Source: Azospirillum picis (GTDB taxonomy: Bacteria; Pseudomonadota; Alphaproteobacteria; Azospirillales; Azospirillaceae). Taken from it: a stretch of 64,000 nt of DNA. Made by a program: the position numbers and the translations under genes. This document shows positions 1 through 7,271 of this stretch, piece after piece (the first letter of the stretch is position 1; the number at the start of each line of letters is the position of its first letter). Under the pieces are notes generated by a model. The model was not told where the DNA came from, did no database searches, and worked only from the letters and a program-made list of their open reading frames with translations. The DNA lies in assembly GCF_017876115.1 (NCBI RefSeq), contig NZ_JAGINO010000001.1, positions 62,001 to 126,000 of the forward strand, read 5' to 3'.

Positions 1-134
1 AGCTCAATAAGACGGCAAAGGGCGGTTGGGAAACATCTGCGGCTCGGAAAGTTGCGCAAGCGCCTCCCTGATCACCCGCGAGGCGGGTGCGGCGGGAACC
101 CGCGAGGCTGCGCCGCCGTCCTCCGGTCAGCCTT

Positions 135-608
135 TCACACGGTCGGGCCGCGGGTCAACGGGAAGCGCTGCTTCAGCTTCGCCAGCAGCCCGTCGCGCAC
201 CGTCCTGTAGGCTTCCAGCATGGCATCGCGGGTGCCGTCGACCAGCGTGGGATCGAAGGTGTTCCAGAACTCCACGTCGCACGCCATGGTGCGCGTCATC
301 TCGATGGCGCGGTGCTGGGCCTCGGGGGACAGCGAGACGATAAGGTCGAAGTTGGTGTCTTCCAGATCCTCGAAGGTCCGGCAGCGGTGCTTGGACAGGT
401 CGATGCCCATCTCCTCCATCACCGCGACGGCGAAGGGATCGACCTCGTCGCCCTCGCGCACGCCGACCGAATCGACATAGACGCGGCTGCCGTGGAAATG
501 GCGCATCATCGCCGCCGCCATCGGCGACCGGATCATGTTGTAGGTGCAGGCGAACAGGACGCTCGTCACCGGCAGGGGGGTGAGGACCGGGGTCGCCGCC
601 ATGGCCAT
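135..608 (-). CDS. Low-molecular-weight protein-tyrosine-phosphatase family protein
   Basis: This 157-residue protein belongs to the low-molecular-weight phosphatase/arsenate reductase fold. The signature loop C-X5-R-S is visible near the N-terminus (Cys21 to Arg27, Ser28), and an Asp-Pro pair (Asp119-Pro120) sits where the family's general acid is expected. The length is typical. It is the last of four minus-strand genes after hisG, hisD and a UPF0262 gene, with only 15 bases after the UPF0262 stop, so it is probably co-transcribed. The same order is common in alphaproteobacteria, often followed by infA, which would lie just outside the window. The physiological substrate cannot be told from sequence; protein phosphotyrosine or arsenate are both possible. 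Confidence 0.85.
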   Translation of the reverse strand: MAMAATPVLTPLPVTSVLFACTYNMIRSPMAAAMMRHFHGSRVYVDSVGVREGDEVDPFAVAVMEEMGIDLSKHRCRTFEDLEDTNFDLIVSLSPEAQHRAIEMTRTMACDVEFWNTFDPTLVDGTRDAMLEAYRTVRDGLLAKLKQRFPLTRGPTV

Positions 609-623
609 GCGCCGCCCGTGCCG

Positions 624-1109
624 TCAGCCGCGGATATGCAGGACGCAGATCAGCGTGAACAGCCTGCGCGCCGTCTGCAAATCCATCTCCACCTTGCCGG
701 AAAGCCGTTCGCGCAGCATTTCGGACCCCTCGTTGTGCAGGCCGCGGCGTCCCATGTCGATGGCTTCGATCTGGGACGGCGTCGACTTCTTGATGGCGGC
801 GTAGTAGCTCTCGCAGATCAGGAAATAGTCCTTCACGATCGACCGGAAGCTGGTCACGGGAAGGGTCACCTTGTCGAGTTCGCTGCCGTCCTCGCGCCGG
901 ATGTCGAAGGCCAAGCGGTTGTCTTCGATCGACAGGTGCAGGTGGTAGGGACCATCCTCCGCGAAGTCGCAGGGACAGAACTCGTTGTCCTCCAGCAGGT
1001 CGAAGATGGCGACGGCGCGCTCGTGCTCCACCTCGGGCTTGCGGCGGACGACCGTCCGCTCGTCGAGCGTCACATGGGTGATGCGCCGCTTGTGCTTCGC
1101 CGTCGTCAC
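624..1109 (-). CDS. UPF0262 family protein
   Basis: A 161-residue conserved alphaproteobacterial protein of unknown function (UPF0262). I chose the GTG at 1109 because GGAGG lies six bases upstream and the protein then begins VTTAKHKRR followed by the conserved ITHVTLDE stretch, giving the usual family length. Opening at the ATG at 1184 would add a basic, low-complexity tail and overlap hisD. There is no signal peptide or membrane segment. It sits between hisD and the low-Mr phosphatase, 43 bases after the hisD stop, an arrangement conserved in related genomes. That suggests co-regulation but not a demonstrated role in histidine synthesis. Confidence 0.85.
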   Translation of the reverse strand: MTTAKHKRRITHVTLDERTVVRRKPEVEHERAVAIFDLLEDNEFCPCDFAEDGPYHLHLSIEDNRLAFDIRREDGSELDKVTLPVTSFRSIVKDYFLICESYYAAIKKSTPSQIEAIDMGRRGLHNEGSEMLRERLSGKVEMDLQTARRLFTLICVLHIRG

Positions 1110-1152
1110 GCTCCGCCTCCGCCGCCGGTCCAGTTGCCGTTCATAACCGTCT

Positions 1153-2487
1153 TCAGCCGCCCGTCCCCAGCCGCCCGCCGTCACCGCCCGGCTGGCCGGG
1201 AAGCCGCTGGGCCACCGACCGCGCGTGCGCCTCCAGCCCCTCGGCCATCGCCAGCGTCACCGCCGCCGGACCGATCGCCTTCAGGCTGTCGGCGTCGCAG
1301 GCGACGAAGGTCGTCCGCTTCATGAAGTCCAGCACGTTCAGGCCGGAGGAGAAGCGGGCGCTGCGTGCCGTCGGCAGCACGTGGTTGGGACCGGCGACAT
1401 AGTCGCCGATGGCCTCCGGCGTATAGCGGCCGAGGAAGATGGCGCCGGCATTGCGGATCCGCGCCGCCAGCGCGTCCGGATCCTCCACCGCCAGCTCCAG
1501 GTGCTCCGGTGCCAGCCGGTCGACCAGGGCGGGGGCGTCGGCCGCCAGGTCGCCGACCAGCAGGATGGCGCCATGCTCGCGCCAGCTCTCGCCGGCGATC
1601 GCGCTGCGGGGCAGCGTCTCCAGGTGCCGGTCGACCGCCGCGGCGACCGCATCGGCGAAATCCCCGTCATCGGTGATCAGGATCGACTGGGCCGAGGTGT
1701 CGTGCTCGGCCTGAGACAGCAGGTCCATGGCGATCCAGGCCGGGTCGTTGCGGCCGTCGGCCACCACCAGGATCTCCGACGGACCGGCGATGCTGTCGAT
1801 GCCGACCAGGCCGTAGACCTGCCGCTTGGCGGCGGCGACGAAGGCGTTGCCGGGGCCGACGATCTTGTCGACCGGCCGGATCGTCGCCGTTCCGTGGGCC
1901 AGCGCCGCCACCGCCTGGGCGCCGCCGATGCGGTAGATCTCGTCGATGCCGCAGCGCTTGGCCGCGGCCAGCACCAGCGGGTTGATCGCCCCGTCCGGCG
2001 TCGGCACCACCATGACCACGCGCTCCACGCCGGCGACCTTCGCCGGCAACGCGTTCATCAGGACCGAGGAGGGATAGGAGGCGGTGCCGCCCGGCACATA
2101 GAGGCCGACGGCGCCGACCGGCGTCCAGCGCGCGCCCAGCCGCACCCCGACGGCGTCACGGTAGTCGGTGACCTCGGGGATCTGGCGGCGGTGGAACTCC
2201 TCGATCCGCGCTGCGGCGAGGTCGAGCGCCTCCAGCGTCTCGGCCGAGCATTTGGCCGTCGCGGCATCGATCTCGTCGCGGCCGATGCGCAGGGTGCCGG
2301 CGGTCAGCGTCAGGCGGTCCCAGCGCGCGGTGTAGTCGATGAGCGCCGCGTCGCCGCGGGCGCGCACCTGCTCGATCACCCCGGCGACCAGCGTCTGGAC
2401 ATCCTCGCTCGCCTCGCGCTTGGCGTGCAGCAGCGCCTCGAAGCCGGCAGCGAAGCCCGTATCGCGAACATCAAGCCTGACGGGCAT
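1153..2487 (-). CDS. hisD: Histidinol dehydrogenase
   Basis: This 444-residue enzyme catalyses the last two steps of histidine synthesis, oxidising L-histidinol to L-histidine with two NAD+ in the cytoplasm. The sequence carries the family hallmarks: GLYVPGG near residue 125, KIVGPGN near 210, the zinc-site segment LLSQAEHD, the catalytic Glu-His pair in [10 protein letters not shown], and GPNHVLPT near the C-terminus. The start overlaps the end of hisG by 17 bases, so the two are translationally coupled. The last 20 or so residues are Gly-rich and extend beyond the usual end. Confidence 0.97.
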   Translation of the reverse strand: MPVRLDVRDTGFAAGFEALLHAKREASEDVQTLVAGVIEQVRARGDAALIDYTARWDRLTLTAGTLRIGRDEIDAATAKCSAETLEALDLAAARIEEFHRRQIPEVTDYRDAVGVRLGARWTPVGAVGLYVPGGTASYPSSVLMNALPAKVAGVERVVMVVPTPDGAINPLVLAAAKRCGIDEIYRIGGAQAVAALAHGTATIRPVDKIVGPGNAFVAAAKRQVYGLVGIDSIAGPSEILVVADGRNDPAWIAMDLLSQAEHDTSAQSILITDDGDFADAVAAAVDRHLETLPRSAIAGESWREHGAILLVGDLAADAPALVDRLAPEHLELAVEDPDALAARIRNAGAIFLGRYTPEAIGDYVAGPNHVLPTARSARFSSGLNVLDFMKRTTFVACDADSLKAIGPAAVTLAMAEGLEAHARSVAQRLPGQPGGDGGRLGTGG

Positions 2488-3190
2488 TCACCGCCTCCCG
2501 AATCCTATCGATCCACTGCGAAATCTCGGCCGTCCGCGTCTTGAAGGCGGCGCGGTTGACGATCAGGCGCGAGGTGACGTCGGCGATGTGCTCGACCTCC
2601 ACCAGCCCGTTGGCCTTCAGAGTCGAGCCGGTGGAGACCAGATCGACGATGCGGCGGCACAGGCCCAGCGTGGGGGCCAGTTCCATGGCCCCGTTCAGCT
2701 TGACGCACTCGGCCTGTACGCCGCGGGCGGCGAAGTGGCGCTTGGTCACCTCGGGGTACTTGGTGGCGACGCGCACATGGCTCCAGCGCGACGGATCGTC
2801 GCTCTCCACCATCTCCGCCGGCTCGGCGACCGACAGGCGGCAGGCGCCGATGCCGAGGTCGAGGGGCGCGTAGATTTCCGGATAGTCGAACTCCATCAGC
2901 ACGTCGTTGCCCGCCACGCCCAGATGGGCGGCGCCGAAGGCGACGAAGGTCGCCACGTCGAAGGAGCGGACGCGGATGATGCTGAGGTTCGGAACGTTGG
3001 TGGCGAAGCGCAGAAGCCTGCTCTTCTCGTCGTCGAAGGCCGGCTCCGGATGGATGCCGGCATGGGACAGCAGCGGGCGCAGCTCCTTCAGGATGCGGCC
3101 CTTGGGCAGGGCGAGCACCAGGTGGTCATCGACCGGTGCGGCGGGCACTATGGTGGCCGTCACCCCTTGGACGCTGGTATCGGCGGACAA
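2471..3190 (-). CDS. hisG: ATP phosphoribosyltransferase, short form
   Basis: Catalyses the first committed step of histidine synthesis, joining ATP and PRPP to form phosphoribosyl-[11 protein letters not shown] near residue 25, the GVAGNDVL segment and the PRPP-binding-like region [12 protein letters not shown] are typical of HisG. The protein ends after the catalytic domain, so it lacks the C-terminal regulatory domain of long HisG. Short forms normally need the HisZ partner, which is not in this window. I prefer the TTG at 3190, which has GAGGAG six bases upstream and gives 239 residues. The ATG at 3265 would add an unlikely Arg-rich leader. It is the first gene of the hisG-hisD operon. 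Confidence 0.93.
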   Translation of the reverse strand: MSADTSVQGVTATIVPAAPVDDHLVLALPKGRILKELRPLLSHAGIHPEPAFDDEKSRLLRFATNVPNLSIIRVRSFDVATFVAFGAAHLGVAGNDVLMEFDYPEIYAPLDLGIGACRLSVAEPAEMVESDDPSRWSHVRVATKYPEVTKRHFAARGVQAECVKLNGAMELAPTLGLCRRIVDLVSTGSTLKANGLVEVEHIADVTSRLIVNRAAFKTRTAEISQWIDRIREAVNARQA

Positions 3191-3359
3191 AACACTCTCC
3201 TCGGATGGATCGCCGGGGGTACGGCAGCGCCCCCGGGTGAACCGCAGACGCGATAGATAGCACATTCCACGCGCCCGTCACCTGCCGCCTTGGCCCGCGG
3301 CAATTTTCACATTTTCTATATGCTGATCTGCTTATTTCACACAAACATGAAAATACGCT

Positions 3360-3388
3360 TTGACTGAACTCCATCTTAAGGGTAGATA
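3360..3388 (+). promoter_or_regulatory. Sigma-70-type promoter for the methionine transporter leader
   Basis: TTGACT (3360-3365) and TAGATA (3383-3388) are separated by exactly 17 bases in an AT-rich island. Initiation would fall near 3395, about 23 bases before the SAM-II aptamer, which fits a riboswitch leader. Assigned by pattern only. Confidence 0.6.
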
Positions 3389-3417
3389 AATCTCCATGGA
3401 CGCCCGGCTCGGGCATC

Positions 3418-3472
3418 CCGCGGCAATTTGACTTCTGCAGCTTGCGCCGCGTCACCAAACGCTAAAGCGCCA
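3418..3472 (+). ncRNA. SAM-II riboswitch (metA motif)
   Basis: The segment matches the compact SAM-II class, common in alphaproteobacteria upstream of methionine and SAM genes. The P1 helix pairs CGCGGC (3419-3424) with GCCGCG (3446-3451). The loop begins AATTTGA, a TGCAGCTTGC segment follows, and the conserved 3' element GCTAAAGCG starts at 3461 and would form the pseudoknot. Binding of S-adenosylmethionine normally masks translation start signals. A consensus-like promoter lies just upstream and the metQ-metN-metI-metQ operon downstream, consistent with repression of methionine uptake when SAM is plentiful. The distance to the first transporter gene, about 480 bases, is unusually long. Confidence 0.85.
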
Positions 3473-3474
3473 CG

Positions 3475-3516
3475 ATGCCGGTCGTGGACCTCGTCAAGAA
3501 GGAAAGGCCGGAATGA
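3475..3516 (+). other. Possible 13-codon leader ORF after the riboswitch
   Basis: An ATG three bases beyond the aptamer opens a 13-codon frame (MPVVDLVKKERPE) that ends in an ATGA overlap with the next tiny frame. Its initiation region would lie in the part of the RNA that SAM-II pseudoknot formation can hide. Whether it is translated is unknown. Confidence 0.3.
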
Positions 3517-3599
3517 CCCTGAGAGTTTCCGCTCCCCCACGCGCCCTTCGGATCGCCTTCCGGGCCTGCATGATGCGCCCGGGCCTGTGTTGCCGCTGA
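3513..3599 (+). CDS. Possible 28-residue leader peptide ending Cys-Cys-Arg
   Basis: A 28-codon frame starts at an ATG preceded by a purine-rich AAGGAAAGG Shine-Dalgarno-like run about six bases upstream. It overlaps the preceding 13-codon frame by ATGA. It encodes an Arg-rich peptide with one Met-Met pair, and its last six residues are PGLCCR just before the stop. Tiny frames with Cys near the stop occur as attenuation leaders for sulfur genes in other bacteria. Here the frame lies between a SAM-II riboswitch and a methionine transporter operon. A regulatory role is inference; chance cannot be excluded at this length. Confidence 0.35.
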   Translation: MTLRVSAPPRALRIAFRACMMRPGLCCR

Positions 3600-3717
3600 C
3601 CCTGCGGCCCAAGACACAGCGCCCGTTCCGCTCATCCGCCCGATCCGAACAGTTGCCGCGCCGCCCGCTCCGCGCCCGTAAATCCGGGGCTGGCCGCGCC
3701 GAGGGGAGTCCTTCGCC

Positions 3718-3918
3718 ATGACCCACGCCAGCGCCTATGCCATCGAGGTCCAGGGCCGGTCCGCCGGCATCGTCGTCGCCGAACGCGGCGGTTTCACCTT
3801 CTTCGTGTCCGACTGGGCTTTCCGCGATCTCGACCGCCGCGTCTTCCGCGATGTCGGACAGGCCCAGCGCGCCGCCCATCGGCATTACAGCCGGCTGCCC
3901 GAAACCCGGCAGCGCTGA
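3718..3918 (+). CDS. Small hypothetical protein upstream of metQ
   Basis: A 66-residue frame with a good ribosome-binding site (GAGGGGAG about nine bases before the ATG) and the same codon bias as its neighbours. It ends 30 bases before metQ. The sequence is soluble, with no signal peptide or membrane segment; a beta-like N-terminal half (AIEVQGRSAGIVVAERGG) is followed by a basic, Arg-rich C-terminal half. I do not recognise a family. Its position between the SAM-II leader and the transporter genes suggests co-transcription with them. It could be a genuine small protein or a spurious frame. Confidence 0.5.
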   Translation: MTHASAYAIEVQGRSAGIVVAERGGFTFFVSDWAFRDLDRRVFRDVGQAQRAAHRHYSRLPETRQR

Positions 3919-3948
3919 CCGCCGCCGAAATCCCGAAGGAACGTTCCC

Positions 3949-4725
3949 ATGAAGCGCATCCTGATCTCGGCGGCCCTGGCCGCCGGGCTGTTCTCCGCCG
4001 CCTCGGCCGTTGCCGCTCCGCTGAAGCTCGGCGTCTCCGCCGGTCCCTACGGTGAGATCCTGGAATACACCGCCAAGCTCGCCGCCAAGGAGGGCATCGA
4101 GGCGGAGGTGATCGAATTCACCGATTGGAACATGCCCAACGCCGCGCTCCAGGCCGGCGAGATCGACGCCAACAACTTCCAGCACCAGCCCTTCCTGGAC
4201 AACCAGGTGAAGCAGCGCGGCTATGACATCGTCCCGGTCGCCAGGAGCGTGGTGGTGCCGATGGGGGTTTACAGCAGCAAGGCCACGTCGCTCGCCGACC
4301 TCAAGCCCGGCGCCAGCGTATCGATCCCCAACGACCCCACGAACGGAGCCCGCGCCCTGTTCCTGCTGGCCAAGGCCGGGGTGATCGGGCTGAAGGAGGG
4401 GGCGGGTCTGAACACCACCGTCGCCGACGTCGTGAATCCCAAGGGGATCAGACTGGTCGAGTTGGACGCAGCGCAGTTGCCGCGTTCGCTCGACGACGTG
4501 GACGCCTCGGTCATCACCCTCAACTATGCCGTGCTGGCCGGGCTGGACCCGAAGAAAGCCCTGCTTCTGGAGGACGACCAGTCGAGATGGAACCTGGTGT
4601 GGGCGGTCCGCAGGGATCGCATGGAAGACCCGACGATCAATCGCTTCATTGCGCTGTATCGTTCGCCCGAAGTACGGCAATTTATCGAAACGCGGTTCAA
4701 CGGTTCCATCATTCCGACCTGGTGA
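3949..4725 (+). CDS. metQ: Methionine ABC transporter substrate-binding protein MetQ
   Basis: A 258-residue periplasmic binding protein of the NlpA/MetQ family that captures D- or L-methionine for the MetNI transporter. A signal peptide is clear at residues 1-22 (ending AVAA). Family motifs include FTDWNMPNAAL, DANNFQHQPFLD, SIPNDPTNGARAL and LDAAQLPRSLDDVD. The protein contains no cysteine, so it cannot be a lipoprotein and should be freely periplasmic. It is the first transporter gene after the SAM-II leader. A second metQ-like gene lies at 6480, so the operon encodes two alternative receptors. Confidence 0.93.
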   Translation: MKRILISAALAAGLFSAASAVAAPLKLGVSAGPYGEILEYTAKLAAKEGIEAEVIEFTDWNMPNAALQAGEIDANNFQHQPFLDNQVKQRGYDIVPVARSVVVPMGVYSSKATSLADLKPGASVSIPNDPTNGARALFLLAKAGVIGLKEGAGLNTTVADVVNPKGIRLVELDAAQLPRSLDDVDASVITLNYAVLAGLDPKKALLLEDDQSRWNLVWAVRRDRMEDPTINRFIALYRSPEVRQFIETRFNGSIIPTW

Positions 4726-4768
4726 AGGGGCTGGGGGACGCTGGACGTCCCCCTTTGTCGAATAAAAG

Positions 4769-5821
4769 ATGATAACGCTAACAAACCTTCATAAGACCTA
4801 CGCCGCCCGCGGCGGCGGCGCGCCGGTCCAGGCGCTCGCCGACATCGACCTTTCCATCGCCCGCGGCGAGGTGTTCGGGATCATCGGCCGTTCGGGTGCA
4901 GGCAAATCCACGCTGCTGCGCACCGTCAACCTGCTGGAGACGCCGACCTCGGGCAGCGTCATGGTGGACGGCGTGGAGATGACAGCCCTGTCGGCCGGGG
5001 AGCTGCGCCGGGCGCGCCATTCGATCGGCATGATCTTCCAGCACTTCAACCTGCTGTCCTCGCGGACCGTCTTCGACAACGTGGCGCTGCCGCTGGAACT
5101 GGCGGGCACGCCCAAGGCGGACATCCGCCGGACGGTGGAACCGCTGCTCGACCTCGTCGGGCTGGCCGACAAGCGCAACCGATATCCGGCGGAGCTGTCG
5201 GGCGGCCAGAAGCAGCGCGTCGGCATCGCCCGCGCGCTCGCCAGCAAGCCCAAGGTGCTGCTGTCGGACGAGGCGACCTCCGCGCTCGACCCCGAGACGA
5301 CGACCCAGATCCTCCACCTGCTGGCCGACATCAACCGGCGGCTCGGCCTGACCATCGTGCTGATCACCCACGAGATCGCCGTCATCAAGGAGATCTGCCA
5401 CAAGGTGGCGGTGATGGAAGGCGGGCGGGTGATCGAGCAGGGACCGGTGTTCGACATCTTCGCCCATCCGCAGCACCCCACCACCCGCAGCTTCATCGAT
5501 CCGGTCATCAACCGCGGCATCCCGGACAGCCTGCGCGACCGGCTGTCGCACCAGCCCGCGCCCGGCAGCACCCCGGTGCTGCGCATCACCTTCACTGGCG
5601 AGAAGGCGACGACGCCGGTCATCAGCGCCATCAGCCGCCGGCTGGACCTGGACCTGAACATCTGGCATGGCCAGATCGACGAGATCCAGGGCGCACCCTT
5701 CGGCACGCTGGTGGTGGAGGCGCTGGGCGACGGTGCCAAGGTCGAGGCCGCCATGGCGCTGGTGAGAGAAAACAATCTGGGTGTCGAGGTGTTGGGCCAT
5801 GCTCTCCCCGCAAATCATTGA
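4769..5821 (+). CDS. metN: Methionine ABC transporter ATP-binding protein MetN
   Basis: The 350-residue ATPase subunit of the MetNIQ methionine importer. Walker [10 protein letters not shown] lies near residue 41, followed by the Q-loop FQHFNLL, the signature LSGGQKQR, Walker [13 protein letters not shown] and the switch His in ITHE. Residues from about 265 onward form the C-terminal NIL domain. In MetN of E. coli this domain binds methionine and closes the transporter when internal methionine is high, so feedback control is expected in addition to the riboswitch. The reading frame overlaps metI by 23 bases. Confidence 0.96.
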   Translation: MITLTNLHKTYAARGGGAPVQALADIDLSIARGEVFGIIGRSGAGKSTLLRTVNLLETPTSGSVMVDGVEMTALSAGELRRARHSIGMIFQHFNLLSSRTVFDNVALPLELAGTPKADIRRTVEPLLDLVGLADKRNRYPAELSGGQKQRVGIARALASKPKVLLSDEATSALDPETTTQILHLLADINRRLGLTIVLITHEIAVIKEICHKVAVMEGGRVIEQGPVFDIFAHPQHPTTRSFIDPVINRGIPDSLRDRLSHQPAPGSTPVLRITFTGEKATTPVISAISRRLDLDLNIWHGQIDEIQGAPFGTLVVEALGDGAKVEAAMALVRENNLGVEVLGHALPANH

Positions 5822-6467
5822 CCTGCTGATCAAGGGGCTGGTCGACACGCTGCACATGGTGGCGGTGTCGGGCGTCATCGGGACGCTGATCGGGTTGCCC
5901 ATCGGGGTGCTGCTGGCCGTCACCGGCCGCGGCGAGCTGCTGCAGAGCTTCGCCTTCAACAAGGTGATGGGCGCGGTGGTGAACATGACCCGCTCGACCC
6001 CCTTCATCATCCTGGTGGTGGCGATCATCCCCTTCACCCGGCTGGTCGCCGGCACCTCGATCGGCACCACCGCGGCCATCGTGCCGCTGACGGTGGCCGC
6101 CGCCCCCTTCATCGCCCGGGTGGTCGAGAACGCCGTGCGCGAGGTCGACCGCGGACTGGTGGAGGCGGCGCAGGCGATGGGCGCCACCCCGTTCCAGATC
6201 ATCAGGAAGGTGTTGCTGCCGGAAGCCCTGCCGGGCATCGTCTCCGGCCTGACCCTGTCGGCGGTCAGCCTGATCGGCTATTCGGCCATGGTCGGCGCCG
6301 TCGGCGGCGGCGGCCTGGGCGATCTCGGCATCCGCTACGGCTACCAGCGCTTCCTGCCGGAGGTGATGCTGGCGGTGGTCGTGGTGCTGATCGTGCTGGT
6401 GCAGATCGTGCAATCGACGGGCGACCTGATCGCCCGCCGCGTCAACAAACGCAATTTGAAATCCTGA
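5799..6467 (+). CDS. metI: Methionine ABC transporter permease MetI
   Basis: A 222-residue inner-membrane permease with about five hydrophobic segments. The cytoplasmic coupling segment [26 protein letters not shown], typical of binding-protein-dependent permeases, is clear, as is the MetI-like motif [20 protein letters not shown] chose the ATG at 5799 because GAGGT lies upstream and the protein then starts [10 protein letters not shown] as in the family; a GTG at 5781 would add six residues. Translation is coupled to metN by overlap. The stop lies 12 bases before the second metQ start. Confidence 0.95.
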   Translation: MLSPQIIDLLIKGLVDTLHMVAVSGVIGTLIGLPIGVLLAVTGRGELLQSFAFNKVMGAVVNMTRSTPFIILVVAIIPFTRLVAGTSIGTTAAIVPLTVAAAPFIARVVENAVREVDRGLVEAAQAMGATPFQIIRKVLLPEALPGIVSGLTLSAVSLIGYSAMVGAVGGGGLGDLGIRYGYQRFLPEVMLAVVVVLIVLVQIVQSTGDLIARRVNKRNLKS

Positions 6468-6479
6468 GGAGTGTTCGAG

Positions 6480-7271
6480 ATGCTGCGCTTCCGTTCGCTG
6501 GCTTCCCTGCTGGCCGGCGCCGCCACTTTCGCCATCGCATGGGGCGCGTCCGCCGAGGCGATCAAGGTCGGCGTCACCGCCGGCCCGCATGCCCAGATCC
6601 TGGAGGCGGTCAAGCCCATCGCCGCCAAGGACGGCCTGGACATCCAGATCCTGGAATTCACCGACTACGTCATCCCGAACCAGGCGCTGGCCGACGGTGA
6701 CCTGGACGCCAACAGCTTCCAGCACCAGCCCTACCTGGACAACCAGGTGAAGGACCGCGGCTTCGACCTGGTCAGCGTCGGCAAGACGGTGGTCTACCCG
6801 ATCGGCATCTATTCCAAGAAGGTCAAGAGCCTGGAGGAGCTGCCGGCCGGGGCCAAGTTCGCCATCCCCAACGACCCGACCAACGGCGGCCGCGTGCTGC
6901 TGATGCTCCAGGCCAAGGGGCTGATCAAGCTGAAGGACGGCGGCACGCTGAAGGCCTCGCCGATCGACATCGTCGAGAATCCCAAGAAGCTGGAGATCGT
7001 CGAACTCGACGCCGCGCAGCTCCCGCGTTCCCTGGACGACGTGACCGCCGCCGCCATCAACACCAACTTCGCGCTGGAGGCCGGCATCGATCCGGTCAAG
7101 GACGCCATCGCCCGCGAGGCGGCGGAGAGCCCCTACGCCAACATCATCGCGGTGCGCAAGGCCGACAAGGACAAGCCCTGGGTCGCCACCCTGGTGAAGG
7201 CCTATCATGACCCGGCGGTGAAGGACTTCATCCTCACCAAGTTCAAGAACGCGGTCATCCCCGCGTTCTGA
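6480..7271 (+). CDS. metQ: Second methionine ABC transporter substrate-binding protein (MetQ paralogue)
   Basis: A 263-residue NlpA/MetQ family receptor, clearly related to the one encoded at 3949: FTDYVIPNQAL, DANSFQHQPYLD, AIPNDPTNGGRVL and LDAAQLPRSLDDV. A signal peptide covers about residues 1-25 (ending ASA). Like its paralogue it has no cysteine and is therefore not lipidated. The ATG at 6480 has GGAG eight bases upstream. Having two receptors for one MetNI core suggests different ligand preferences, for example L- versus D-methionine or a methionine derivative, but the sequence does not say which. Its end overlaps the converging TPR gene by 17 bases. Confidence 0.93.
   Translation: MLRFRSLASLLAGAATFAIAWGASAEAIKVGVTAGPHAQILEAVKPIAAKDGLDIQILEFTDYVIPNQALADGDLDANSFQHQPYLDNQVKDRGFDLVSVGKTVVYPIGIYSKKVKSLEELPAGAKFAIPNDPTNGGRVLLMLQAKGLIKLKDGGTLKASPIDIVENPKKLEIVELDAAQLPRSLDDVTAAAINTNFALEAGIDPVKDAIAREAAESPYANIIAVRKADKDKPWVATLVKAYHDPAVKDFILTKFKNAVIPAF

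Noticed and set aside
87..1325. Long open frame on the plus strand opposite the phosphatase, UPF0262 and hisD genes
   Set aside because: It is antisense to three well-supported genes, has a His/Arg/Gly-biased composition typical of the antisense frame in GC-rich DNA, and no recognisable domain.
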